From positions 20,126 to 84,125 of the forward strand of contig JAGBSH010000023.1 in the NCBI GenBank assembly GCA_017631885.1: a stretch of 64,000 nucleotides of DNA. Reading direction: 5' to 3'. Position 1 is the first letter of the stretch; each line of letters begins with the position of its first letter. The position numbers and the translations under genes are program-made. The stretch comes from Fibrobacteraceae bacterium. Its GTDB lineage: Bacteria; Fibrobacterota; Fibrobacteria; Fibrobacterales; Fibrobacteraceae. Shown here in pieces: positions 17,781 to 27,483 of the stretch. The notes below the pieces were generated by a model. It searched no databases. It saw only the letters and a list, made by a program, of their open reading frames with translations, and was not told the DNA's origin.

Positions 17781-20700
17781 TTAAAACGTAGCATTAAAGC
17801 TAGTTCAAACGTTAATATTTGGCGAATATGAGCCGTTTCATCATCTAGCTTTTCATGAATTTGTCTGTATTCTACATAAGCACTGGTGGAAACCATTTTG
17901 TTGAATTGGTAAGCCGCACTTGGGCGCAAGAACCATTCATGCGTTCTAGATGGTACTGTTCTTTCGGTTAATTCTAACTTTGGTTTGTATGCGGTGTATT
18001 TATAACCATCAAATTCCCATTCTTTATACACACCGTCAGTTCCACTTTCTTTTTCCCACATATCAAAACCAGGATCAGGATCATAGTAACGACGGATGGT
18101 TTTACTGAAATCATAACCAGCAGTGAATTTTAAATCAATGTCATTATCAAGTTTGATATACCATTTCCAAAGTTGGAAACCTCTTTTCGTTTTTAATGGG
18201 TAGGTGATGGTTAAGTCATCGCCAATATTTATACCAAAATCTTTATATAAGGCAGTATGCATCCATGGAGTTTCCCAGAAGTAAGAAGAGGTGTCAGCAA
18301 TGTTTTCTTCTTTTTCAGGCCAGTTTGTCTGAGCAATAACTTCTTGTTTTGGTTTTCTATCGACCATTTCTATTTTCAAACGAACGCTATTATCTATGCG
18401 AATATTTTTTTGTGTCAAGAAAGAAAGGCGGACAAGTGGGTTGAAATTCCAAGTTGTGTTCCAAGAGTCTTCAGCGCTTTGGAATGGTTTTACGGTCTTT
18501 GTGTGGCTGTAGTCAACACGGTGTGTTGAAGAAACACTCTTGAATCCGTTCAAGAAACTAATGCGTTGAGAGAAATTAGGAATGTTTATACCGATTCCCC
18601 ATTTTGGCCAGACTAATGTACTATCGGTGTAAAGAGGGTATTCACGGGATTGAGAAAAATCTTGTTTCCATTGCAAATCACCGGTTATACCAATACTCCA
18701 GAAAGGTAAAGTAAAGCCAGTTGATAGTTGTAGAGAACGCGAAACGGCGTGTGTAAAGTTACCTTGGTAAACAAGAGTATCTACGTGACGGTTTCTGTAT
18801 TCAGCAAAATCTTTGAAATCATCGCGATGGTCAAGTCCCATATCGCCAGAAATAATATTCCAAAGGCCACGATTGCGATAACCATTGCCAATACCTAAAC
18901 CATAGAGATAGTATTGTAAAGGATTCACCCCTTGTTCTTCGTAGAGTTGGGCAAGTGTAAAGTTTTCACCGATTGTAGACAAACTAGTTGTCCAGTTCAT
19001 TCTTAGTTCACGCCATTTCAATTTTTCAAAGAATTTCTGAGCGGCATTGCCTTTGCCAAATAATTCCATAAATGTAATGAAACGGAAACTTGGAACAAAT
19101 TCAAAACGGTTGGTTTGTGAAATAGTCCAGAAATTCTTTTCTACCATGGTTTCATCATAAAGACTAAAATCATCAGGGATTGTTTTTTGCTGAGTAAAGT
19201 CTGTGTTGAAAGTCATGTTGATAGGCAAGAACGGGATAATATTTGGAGTAAAGTTCACCCGGAATTGTCTGTTGCGTACGCGTTCGTGTTTTAAAATGCC
19301 ATATTTCGGGCCATAATCTTTTTTACCTAAGCTATCTACTTTATAGAATGTTGTTGTGTCATATAAAATTTTATATGAGTCAGGGTTTTGCATGTCAATA
19401 GCCATTGTATCGCCGGCGGCATTGACTTGCGGAATGGTATCATAAGGGATAGCGACAATACTATCTGCAGAGACATAAACTTTTCTGTCTGTGTGGTCCC
19501 AAGCAAAAATTTCATCAGCGGCAAATAAAGAGCCGTCACGACCTGTAAAGAAGTTTTCTTTGACAAACGCTTCTCTATCGGCTAACATATCGCGTTTTAC
19601 ATTTATGCTGTAGCTAGCATTCAGGAAAGAGAAAATATTCCAGCGGATATTTGCTTTGTGTGTTAAGTCAGCAGTAAATGTAACGACTTTGTCTACTTGT
19701 GGTTCTACAAAATCCGGGTCACGTTCTTGATCAACGTAACGGACATAACTAAAGTCAAACAATGTCAAGTCAAACGTTTGTGGCCATGGTTCAAAAGCAG
19801 ATTCTGAAAGCGGACGCAAATAACGGAACCGGCCAAGAGAAGAGAACGGTTTGAAATTGAATTTATTGTAAGTCCCGAGTTTATATTCAATAACGGTTCT
19901 GTATGAATAAGAAGAATCGGCACTTGTTGTAGAACGATTTTCCGATTCATTATAAGAATAACTGAAAGCCGGTCTTTCAAGGAAAATTTGTGTTAAATAT
20001 TCTTGCAATAAATTGTCGTTAGGAATGTAGTCTTTACTATAACTAATGCTGAAATTGCGGTTTTTAGAATAACTTTCATAACCTTTTGAACGAGCTTCAT
20101 TTCTTAAATCTTCTTCTTCAGAATTTTTATGGACATCTAATTTGTTTTGTACCATATCAGATACAAGGTCATCGAAATATTCTCTTTCAAGAAGCATGTC
20201 ATCAGTAGGTTTCATGTAAGGGCGTTCAGTAACGCTACTATAACCAAGTCCCATTGGAATGTGGAAACCATTCTGGTCTGGGAAAAATTTATTTAAGCTA
20301 AAACTGATGTCACCCGCTACGTCTAATTGAGAGGCTGCATCAGAAAGTTTTGGCTTTGGAGAACCACCCGTTGTTGATAGAGTTGCAAAGTCACCGTCTT
20401 GATAACGCATGGCTCCGGAAACGGTGGCGAAATCTGAAAAATTCATTTGGCCAGAAACGCGAGCGGCATAGCCCCAATCCAAATCCATTCCTGAAAGGCG
20501 TAAATCGTTTAACCAAAAAGTTCCTTTTAAATCAGCCGGCGAAGCATCTTCGTCAGCAATAATAACAAAGCGAATCCAGTCAACAGATGTCATAGAAGGG
20601 TTACCAACTAATTTCAAACGTTCTTCGCGTTCTCCGCCTAAATCAACTTCAACTGGTTCGGTATAAGGAGGCGTGCGTCCGATTTTCATATCGGTAAAGG

Positions 20701-23700
20701 ATTTGATTGCCATAGCAAAAGCATTATCTAACCAGTTCATTTCATGACAATCTTCAATGCGTTCAGAAGATGTACAAGAGAATTTTACTGGACGGAAGCT
20801 CCATTCGTAATAATTAGAGGAACCTTCTAAAGAACCTTCACCCATTTGGATTGCAAAACGGACAGGAACTTTCTCAGCTTCGGTTTCGTAATGGATTTCC
20901 ATTTTAATGGTTTTATAGCTTGTCAAGTCTTTAACGTCTGATTCAAAAATTCTAGTAACGCCAATTTCTTGACCAGGAGAAAGATTTTTATAATCAAGCA
21001 CAAGAGCCGTTTCTTTTAAGGCCGCATTGGTTTCTGAATCGCGTTCAGAAGATGTATTTGGCGATTTAAAATAAGTTCCTGCGTCTTCACGGTTATTTAT
21101 CGTTGTTACTTGTAAGAACGAAGAGTCAAGAGTTGAACCTGTTTGAGAAATATTAATTTCATTTCCATTGACATCAACTACTTGAGAATTTTCTGTAGAA
21201 GAAGTGACGTACATATCAGAAACATCATTTGCTTCCCAGCTATTTCCAACAACACCAAGATTAACAATTTGAACTTTAGCTTCTGCAACGCCAGGGTTTA
21301 AATTGCCAAGCCAAATTCTTGAGAAAAGAGCTTCTGAAAGAATGGTCTTATACCCATTTCCGCTTGCAGAAACAATTGTATCGTATTGGTCAAGAGGAAT
21401 CCTCCAACGGCGCCAACCATTTTTAAGTTCTTCATATTGTGTTGGGTCATCACTAGAAAGGTCAATGCGGTAACGGACAAAGCTAATGTCTGTGTCGAGA
21501 GAACCATTTCTATTTATGTCTTCAGTATCATAAGCGCGTTCACCAGAGTTGTCTTCTGTTCCGTTTATCAAACGTGGCGGATCGCTATCTTCATCATAAT
21601 CGTCGCTGTAATTATCTTGGGCAATGTCTGTCAAAGTCGGGTTTACATTTGCAGAAGTCAATTCTGTAGAAACGCACCCTTCAATACGACAATCCCAAAC
21701 GAGTCTGGTTTCTTCAGAACCAGAAATACCATCAAGACCTTTGTCGTGTAAAGCAGTTGTTGTTCCTAAGGTATTTTCACCATCAAAATTATCGTTAGGA
21801 GCATAACCATTAATAGAAACGTCTTCGCTCAACAAACCAAGGTCCAAATAAAGTGAACCAACATTTCCGCGAGCCACAACTTCAACATAACGCATTTCGC
21901 TTAAGTCTTGGTAATAAGCGCTATTGGGTCGCATAATACCGCCCCAACTTTTACCCATTAAATTGTCATTTGGGCGAAGCGTTAATTTTAAAACAGAAAG
22001 CCTTTGGTTATCTACTTCAGAATCGCCGACATTTGGGTAAATGTATTTGTAAAGTTCTGTGGTGTTGCTATGCCAAATAAATTCTCCTTGGTGTCTGTAA
22101 TCCTGGTCTGGAATATAAGTTCCGATATTGCTAGAAATACCACCTGGAGGAGATGCTTGGTACCAAGAAAGTCTTGTAAGAGGATACATTAATCCAGTGA
22201 CTGTGGATTCAAAATCTTCAAGCAAAGCGGTCTTTTTGCCATTAGTGTTTGGATTATGATAGCTACTTGCAAATTCAGTTTCAAATCGCCAAGTTGAAGG
22301 GGCTTTAGAATAAAGGAACGGAATAGCTCCCATCATTTTAGTGATGATTTTTGAAGTATCTTGTAAACGTAAATTCATTCCCCACAAGAAACTAGAGAAC
22401 GGTTCGTTTCCAAGAGTTGGAGTGGAGGCTGTTGTACTTTGGCTTTTATAAAGAGCTGTAACACCAAATAAAGAACCTTCACCAAAGCCGTAATAAGTTA
22501 AAGGAAGTTCCGCTCTAGCTCCTAGTAAAACTTTGTTGTCTATTTCAAATAAAGGTTCACATTCAAATGTGACAGTAATTTCTTTATTCGGGTCAAGCGC
22601 TCTATCACTTAATAATTCAATTTGACCTAGTTCATAGTTTACTTCGTAGTCAATATCACGAACAAGAACTTCTGAACCAGCTTTAAGTTTTTCAGTTCCT
22701 GGAGAAATATCCATGCAAGCGCCTGCACTCACCGAATGGCTTGAGTTCTGGTCTCGTACACTGATAGTAGAACTGCGGCGCTTTCCGACAGATTCAAAAT
22801 AGAACTTGCTTGAATAACGATTTAGGTTTGGAACAGGCAATGTATAAAGCTGAGCCATTGCAGCAGAAGAATCAAGGTTTCTTAAAGGTTCAAGACAGTT
22901 TTGTCTTGCGCGTTCTGCTGCGTTTGCGCCCGAGTATTCTTTTGCAGGCACGCAAGGTAACCACATTTCTCCGCTATAACCGCCAGTAGAATTTTTTCTA
23001 AAAATGGTAGCGTCATTAACTAAAGGAGCTCCTGTGGTTGTGTCGGCAACACGAAGGCGTTTTAAGTAATCGCCGCTAACGCCTGATTTTGTTTTCATTC
23101 TCAAAACAAAACTAGAAGCGCTTTCATCAGAAATACCAACAGAATAAACATTGCGAAGCATCAACTTGTCAATATCTTTTAATTCAGAAAGAGTAGCGTC
23201 CCATTGTATAAGTACAAGGCGCGATCCATCGCGAACAGTTGTCCCCGGACGCCCCGTGCCATCACCACTCCAACTAGCAGCAATCAATGTATTGCGATTG
23301 GCTCCAGAAATTTTTAGGATACCTGTCTTTGAATCATAAGTGTAATCTTTAGCAGGGATTTCTGTCATGCGTTCAACAGACTTTTCAATGGTTTGCCCTG
23401 ATGGAGTTACATAAACAACAGTAATATTATCCAAAACATCTTCTGTTGAATTGAGGTTACTTCTCTTATAAAGTTTAAGCCCAGTTGCTGCATAAGAAGC
23501 AGTTGTTTTACCAGCAATCCCTGCGCTGATATAATTGTTTCTTGCTTCATGGTTTAAGAAGTAATAACGATAAGCCAAAAAATTCTTATCTAAAATTTGA
23601 AATTCAGAAGTGCTTTCGCTTGCGTTAATTGTGTAAGATTCTTGACTGCCTCCATCTTGAGAAGCAATAGTGGTGACATTCCAGTCGCCAAATTTCCAAT

Positions 23701-24562
23701 CGGCTTTAATGCCAAACAATCCTTGGTGATTTTCAGAATAACCTGTTAATTCTGTACCACTAAGACTTAAAGAAGTAGTACCAGCTTCAATTCTTTGTAA
23801 AATGTAATCTTCAAATTCGCCTTTGTAAGATTCTTCATAAACAACGCGTACTTGGTTTTTTACGCCAAGACCACTTTCAACATTGTTTATTTCAACTGTC
23901 ACATAAGGCCCGATTTTTCCTTTGACCATAAAACTAGGGTCGTAAGAAAGTGAAGGCGATGGGAACAAACTGCGTTCAGTGCTACCAGGAGCATCATCAT
24001 ATTCACCATAACCTTTCAAACGAATATCCATTGTCCCTTGCAAGAATAATTTTGGTTTATCAAAACCAAAAGTTTTCATCCAGGCAGGCATTGGAACAGG
24101 AATAGAAATGTCAAATTCAGAACCTTTTTCTGGTGGTGTGTAACCATCATTTTTGTTTCCGATAAGCGAGTTAAGCCAAAGGCGATTTAACCCGATATCG
24201 TACATATCGTTTACATAATCAGCGAGTTCTGGGTAACTAGCGGACCAAAGTTCTGTTGTATCTTTTGATAAAGGGTTTACATATTTTTCTTTAACTTCAA
24301 GACTTCTTGTTCCAACATCAATTTCATGATCTTGAATAATGTTTCTTGGAGAAGACATTAACGAATTACTTTGTCCAATACCACCACTTGGCAATAACCC
24401 ATCAAGAGGGGTGACATTTGGAGGTAAATCAAAGTATTGGACAGGTGATTTGTATTCAGAAGAATCTTTTGTGTTATCGCTTTGCGCAAAAGAAAATACG
24501 GCAGCGGATAGTAACCCGACAAACCCGATTTGCGAGATGCGAACCAAAATTTTTTTCTTCAA
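17777..24562 (-). CDS. sprA: SprA/Sov-type outer-membrane translocon of the type IX secretion system
   Basis: The product has 2,261 residues, slightly shorter than the 2,300-2,500 usual for SprA. It has a signal peptide (I-L-V-R-I-S-Q-I-G-F-V-G-L-L ... S-F-A-Q) followed by long beta-rich sequence. The Sov/SprA order is visible: an F-L-Q-G-T-M-D-I-R-L-K-G-Y-G early strand, G-L-F-G-I-K-A-D-W-K-F-G, an A-L-L-E-D-F-E-S-T-V plug-adjacent region, and a C-terminal half of aromatic-rich barrel strands ending L-M-L-R-F-N. The protein forms the very large pore through which T9SS cargo leaves. Start is a UUG (24560-24562) with AAGAAG upstream; no in-frame ATG precedes it. No other T9SS gene is in the window. 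Confidence 0.88.
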   Translation of the reverse strand: MKKKILVRISQIGFVGLLSAAVFSFAQSDNTKDSSEYKSPVQYFDLPPNVTPLDGLLPSGGIGQSNSLMSSPRNIIQDHEIDVGTRSLEVKEKYVNPLSKDTTELWSASYPELADYVNDMYDIGLNRLWLNSLIGNKNDGYTPPEKGSEFDISIPVPMPAWMKTFGFDKPKLFLQGTMDIRLKGYGEYDDAPGSTERSLFPSPSLSYDPSFMVKGKIGPYVTVEINNVESGLGVKNQVRVVYEESYKGEFEDYILQRIEAGTTSLSLSGTELTGYSENHQGLFGIKADWKFGDWNVTTIASQDGGSQESYTINASESTSEFQILDKNFLAYRYYFLNHEARNNYISAGIAGKTTASYAATGLKLYKRSNLNSTEDVLDNITVVYVTPSGQTIEKSVERMTEIPAKDYTYDSKTGILKISGANRNTLIAASWSGDGTGRPGTTVRDGSRLVLIQWDATLSELKDIDKLMLRNVYSVGISDESASSFVLRMKTKSGVSGDYLKRLRVADTTTGAPLVNDATIFRKNSTGGYSGEMWLPCVPAKEYSGANAAERARQNCLEPLRNLDSSAAMAQLYTLPVPNLNRYSSKFYFESVGKRRSSTISVRDQNSSHSVSAGACMDISPGTEKLKAGSEVLVRDIDYEVNYELGQIELLSDRALDPNKEITVTFECEPLFEIDNKVLLGARAELPLTYYGFGEGSLFGVTALYKSQSTTASTPTLGNEPFSSFLWGMNLRLQDTSKIITKMMGAIPFLYSKAPSTWRFETEFASSYHNPNTNGKKTALLEDFESTVTGLMYPLTRLSWYQASPPGGISSNIGTYIPDQDYRHQGEFIWHSNTTELYKYIYPNVGDSEVDNQRLSVLKLTLRPNDNLMGKSWGGIMRPNSAYYQDLSEMRYVEVVARGNVGSLYLDLGLLSEDVSINGYAPNDNFDGENTLGTTTALHDKGLDGISGSEETRLVWDCRIEGCVSTELTSANVNPTLTDIAQDNYSDDYDEDSDPPRLINGTEDNSGERAYDTEDINRNGSLDTDISFVRYRIDLSSDDPTQYEELKNGWRRWRIPLDQYDTIVSASGNGYKTILSEALFSRIWLGNLNPGVAEAKVQIVNLGVVGNSWEANDVSDMYVTSSTENSQVVDVNGNEINISQTGSTLDSSFLQVTTINNREDAGTYFKSPNTSSERDSETNAALKETALVLDYKNLSPGQEIGVTRIFESDVKDLTSYKTIKMEIHYETEAEKVPVRFAIQMGEGSLEGSSNYYEWSFRPVKFSCTSSERIEDCHEMNWLDNAFAMAIKSFTDMKIGRTPPYTEPVEVDLGGEREERLKLVGNPSMTSVDWIRFVIIADEDASPADLKGTFWLNDLRLSGMDLDWGYAARVSGQMNFSDFATVSGAMRYQDGDFATLSTTGGSPKPKLSDAASQLDVAGDISFSLNKFFPDQNGFHIPMGLGYSSVTERPYMKPTDDMLLEREYFDDLVSDMVQNKLDVHKNSEEEDLRNEARSKGYESYSKNRNFSISYSKDYIPNDNLLQEYLTQIFLERPAFSYSYNESENRSTTSADSSYSYRTVIEYKLGTYNKFNFKPFSSLGRFRYLRPLSESAFEPWPQTFDLTLFDFSYVRYVDQERDPDFVEPQVDKVVTFTADLTHKANIRWNIFSFLNASYSINVKRDMLADREAFVKENFFTGRDGSLFAADEIFAWDHTDRKVYVSADSIVAIPYDTIPQVNAAGDTMAIDMQNPDSYKILYDTTTFYKVDSLGKKDYGPKYGILKHERVRNRQFRVNFTPNIIPFLPINMTFNTDFTQQKTIPDDFSLYDETMVEKNFWTISQTNRFEFVPSFRFITFMELFGKGNAAQKFFEKLKWRELRMNWTTSLSTIGENFTLAQLYEEQGVNPLQYYLYGLGIGNGYRNRGLWNIISGDMGLDHRDDFKDFAEYRNRHVDTLVYQGNFTHAVSRSLQLSTGFTLPFWSIGITGDLQWKQDFSQSREYPLYTDSTLVWPKWGIGINIPNFSQRISFLNGFKSVSSTHRVDYSHTKTVKPFQSAEDSWNTTWNFNPLVRLSFLTQKNIRIDNSVRLKIEMVDRKPKQEVIAQTNWPEKEENIADTSSYFWETPWMHTALYKDFGINIGDDLTITYPLKTKRGFQLWKWYIKLDNDIDLKFTAGYDFSKTIRRYYDPDPGFDMWEKESGTDGVYKEWEFDGYKYTAYKPKLELTERTVPSRTHEWFLRPSAAYQFNKMVSTSAYVEYRQIHEKLDDETAHIRQILTFELALMLRFN

Positions 24563-24575
24563 AATAAGCTTCTTC

Positions 24576-24588
24576 GCGAAAGTTTCGC
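24576..24588 (-). promoter_or_regulatory. Palindrome over the sprA ribosome-binding region
   Basis: GCGAAA-C-TTTCGC (minus strand) is a perfect 6-bp inverted repeat with a one-base centre, 13-25 bases upstream of the UUG start and next to the AAGAAG site. It could be an operator or an mRNA hairpin limiting translation. It is short, so chance is possible. Confidence 0.3.
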
Positions 24589-24690
24589 ATTAAGAAAATA
24601 AAGCGCCCACAAAATAGAAATTATCTAGATTTAAAACACGACAAAAGTCTTTAAAAACGCTTAAAAATAAACGAGTTTTCGTAAAGGGAG

Positions 24691-24735
24691 AAAATAAAAA
24701 ACAGGTCTCTAAAAAAGAGACCTGTTTTTTATAAA
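24691..24735. terminator. Bidirectional terminator between nhaA and sprA
   Basis: ACAGGTCTCT (24701-24710) pairs perfectly with 24716-24725 and is extended by A/T runs on both sides. It terminates nhaA on the minus strand, immediately before the sprA control region. Confidence 0.9.
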
Positions 24736-24742
24736 AGAGATT

Positions 24743-26077
24743 TTATTTCTTTTTGCATTTACCAAGTATTGAAAGGTAAAGAGTTCCTATGATAGCGGCA
24801 CTAATGCTTCCTAAGAGAATGCCAAGTTTTGCCGAATCTTGGCGTAAACCTGGTTCAAATGCAAGGCTTGACACAAATAGAGCCATTGTAAAACCAATGC
24901 CTGCAAGCATACCGCCACCAAGAAGAGTTCCCCAGGAATACCCAGAAGGTCTTTTTGAAATGCCGATTTTTACAGCAAGGAAAGAGAAAATGAAAATGCC
25001 AATAGGTTTTCCTACAATTAAAGCTATAGCGACTGCAATTAAAACAGGAACTTCAATACCGCCGCCAAGCTTGATTTCAACACCGGCATTAGCAAGAGCA
25101 AAAACAGGCATAATCAAATAATTTACCCAAGGGTTCAATGTTTTATAAAGGCGTTCTTGCAAAGGTAAACTTTCACGAGCGCCACGTTTTAGGGTATTGA
25201 AAATTTCAAATTTTTGGTGGCTGTCAATGGCTGGGCCGCCTTGCAAGAAATTGCCAATTCGTGCTGTATAATTAGCAAGAGTTTCACTGCCAACAATAGA
25301 TTTTGCCGGGATAGAAAGGCCAAGAAGAACGCCTGCAATTGTTGGGTGAACGCCACTTTTTACAAATGCAGCCCAAACAACAATACCTAAAACCAGGTGA
25401 ATCATAAAAGAACGAACGCCTAAACGGAAAAGTGCATTGATTAAAACAAGACAAGCAAATGCAACGCCAAGAGCTGTAAAAGCAACTCCATCGCCAGAAG
25501 GGTAGCCAATAGCAATCACAAGAATAGCACCAATGTCATCGGCAATAGCAAGAGTCAAAATCATAACGCGTAAAGCATGCGGTACTTTTTTGCCAAGAAG
25601 CGCCATACACCCAACAACAAAAGCAATATCGGTAGCGGTAGGAATTCCCCAACCTCGAGTTGCATCTGGAGGGCAAAGAGCTAAGAATATGAGCGCCGGA
25701 GCAAGCATACCGCCAGCGGCTGCAATAATAGGCAAACTTGCCGCTTTAGGGTCTTTTAGCTCTCCATAAGTGATTTCACCTTTCACTTCTAAGCCAACCA
25801 CAAAGAAGAAAAGGGTCATTAAAGCATCGTTAATAATCCAATGCAAGTCAGCAGAACCAGTCCAAGACCCTATAGTCAATGAAACCGCTTGATGGAAAAA
25901 ATGCTTGTAGGATTCTGGAGAAAGATTTGCCCACAATAAAGCGGCTATAGTCATTACAATAAGAACTATACCACCAGTCATTTCCATTCGAAGCAAACGT
26001 TCAATTGGCGTAGTAATTTTCTGGATTGGAGAATCCGGGAGAAGTTTTTCTAAGCGGTCGCTGCTAGTGACTTTCAT
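24743..26077 (-). CDS. nhaA: Na+/H+ antiporter NhaA
   Basis: The product has 444 residues with about 12 membrane segments, a little longer than the 390-residue E. coli enzyme. Signatures are W-I-N-D-A-L-M-T-L-F-F-F-V-V-G-L-E-V-K, P-T-A-T-D-I-A-F-V-V-G and the ion-binding pair in L-A-I-A-D-D-I-G-A-I-L-V-I-A. An extra loop near residues 270-310 (the span with F-E-I-F-N-T-L-K-R-G-A) is found in many non-enterobacterial NhaA proteins. It exports sodium in exchange for protons at the inner membrane. prs lies 56 bases upstream on the same strand and may share a transcript. Confidence 0.94.
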   Translation of the reverse strand: MKVTSSDRLEKLLPDSPIQKITTPIERLLRMEMTGGIVLIVMTIAALLWANLSPESYKHFFHQAVSLTIGSWTGSADLHWIINDALMTLFFFVVGLEVKGEITYGELKDPKAASLPIIAAAGGMLAPALIFLALCPPDATRGWGIPTATDIAFVVGCMALLGKKVPHALRVMILTLAIADDIGAILVIAIGYPSGDGVAFTALGVAFACLVLINALFRLGVRSFMIHLVLGIVVWAAFVKSGVHPTIAGVLLGLSIPAKSIVGSETLANYTARIGNFLQGGPAIDSHQKFEIFNTLKRGARESLPLQERLYKTLNPWVNYLIMPVFALANAGVEIKLGGGIEVPVLIAVAIALIVGKPIGIFIFSFLAVKIGISKRPSGYSWGTLLGGGMLAGIGFTMALFVSSLAFEPGLRQDSAKLGILLGSISAAIIGTLYLSILGKCKKK

Positions 26078-26133
26078 AGGGTTCCTTTTTATTGAAAAGT
26101 GAATCCAATTTTATTGAGGTTAAACAGAAAAAA

Positions 26134-27303
26134 TTAATAGAAATTAGGAGGCGGCCAACGAGGGTTCTTAGAGCTCATATCAACTTTGTAGAAGTCTTTT
26201 TGGAAACGTCCATCATTTAAACCATACATTTCCATAATATGACGAGCAAGCCATTTTCCAAGTTTCATCACGGTTAGTTTACGACGAAGACGGCCCTGGC
26301 AATCGCGGTTCATAATATCTGGAAGAGTTGATGTTGTGAGAATTTCATCAATAGCAGGGCTATTTAATTTTTCACGAGCTTCTGGACTTGTGTGGAAGTG
26401 CGTTACCCCAAAGCAAACACGGTTAGGGTTACCCTTTTTAATATGTTCACAACATTGAACGATTGTAGTGCCTGTGCGAACCATATCATCAAAAACTATT
26501 ACGTCTTTCCCTTCAATTTCTTCAATACTTATATCAGATAATTCCGGGTTAAAAGTCATGCTGATTTCACGTTCGCCAGTACGGACTTTATCCATAACCA
26601 CGCGTTTGCATTCAGATAATTGCAAAGAATCAAAGACGGCGTTCATAAATGGCCTTGCTCCTTTATCCGGAGCGACTATTACTAAGTTGTCGCCATCTTT
26701 ACCCGTTTGTACAAAATTGGATGTTTTAATATAATGAGCGTAAACTTCAGTTGGAATCAAGTTGTGAAAATTTCCTTCAAAAATTTCAGCAAAGAGATTC
26801 TGTACCTTGATACTATGGTTGTGAACAGTTACTACTGCATCTACACCAGATTTTTTTAGAAGTTCAGCGTAAAGAAGAGAAGTAAAAGCCTGACCATCAA
26901 ATTTCTTTAAATCAACATCTGGTCTATCTTTTTCGAGTTCACCTATACGGTGAGGACCGCGGTCTTGAGCACTATAGAAAAGGTCTGGTTCTACAAGAAC
27001 CACTTGTTCAGCCCCGTTATCTTTTGCTGCACGAGCAAGAATGCAATTACGCATAGCATAATCATTACGGCTGCGTTCATGGTTTGAAACAGAGCAAATT
27101 AAAACAATTTTTCCTTCTAAACGATTCCCGATATTTTCCATATCGTCAGCATCAAGCATATAACGAGGGCAAAATTCAGAATTTGCAAAGGTTTTTAGAG
27201 AAACCATATCGGAAATATCTTCACGGAGTCCGATATATTGCGCCATATCAATGGCGAACGGATCGTCGGTGAAATTGCCGGTCACGATAAAACGATCAGA
27301 CAT
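26134..27303 (-). CDS. prs: Ribose-phosphate pyrophosphokinase (PRPP synthetase), long form
   Basis: The product has 389 residues, against about 315 for the usual enzyme. It keeps the order of the family: F-A-N-S-E-F near 40, the H-E-R-S-R-N-D-Y region, Y-S-A-Q-D-R-G-P-H (ATP site), V-V-T-V-H-N-H-S, V-I-V-A-P-D-K-G-A, the flexible loop M-D-K-V-R-T-G and the PRPP loop V-F-D-D-M-V-R-T-G-T-T. The extra length lies mainly in the region after D-R-G-P-H and at the C terminus. It makes PRPP from ribose 5-phosphate and ATP for nucleotide, histidine and tryptophan synthesis. AAAGGACC precedes the start. The loop departs from the usual V-D-D-M-I-D-T, so it belongs to a divergent branch. Confidence 0.85.
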   Translation of the reverse strand: MSDRFIVTGNFTDDPFAIDMAQYIGLREDISDMVSLKTFANSEFCPRYMLDADDMENIGNRLEGKIVLICSVSNHERSRNDYAMRNCILARAAKDNGAEQVVLVEPDLFYSAQDRGPHRIGELEKDRPDVDLKKFDGQAFTSLLYAELLKKSGVDAVVTVHNHSIKVQNLFAEIFEGNFHNLIPTEVYAHYIKTSNFVQTGKDGDNLVIVAPDKGARPFMNAVFDSLQLSECKRVVMDKVRTGEREISMTFNPELSDISIEEIEGKDVIVFDDMVRTGTTIVQCCEHIKKGNPNRVCFGVTHFHTSPEAREKLNSPAIDEILTTSTLPDIMNRDCQGRLRRKLTVMKLGKWLARHIMEMYGLNDGRFQKDFYKVDMSSKNPRWPPPNFY

Positions 27304-27410
27304 AAAGGTCCTTTTTTTGAAAGGGAGAATTTGAATGTTCCAAATATAAAAATTTATTATTGGCTTTTTTTTCTCATTTATAAAAAGGCGATAAATTGCA
27401 GGGTAAATGC

Positions 27411-27449
27411 GAAAAAAAGATTTCTCCGATAGCGCAGCTATCGGAGAAA
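27411..27449 (-). terminator. Rho-independent terminator of lysA
   Basis: A 13-bp perfect stem (27421-27433 with 27437-27449; TTTCTCCGATAGC arm) and a 3-base loop are followed on the minus strand by TCTTTTTTTC. It lies 35 bases after the lysA stop and insulates prs. Confidence 0.95.
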
Positions 27450-27483
27450 AGGTTAAAACATTATGAATAAAGAGAATTTAGAG

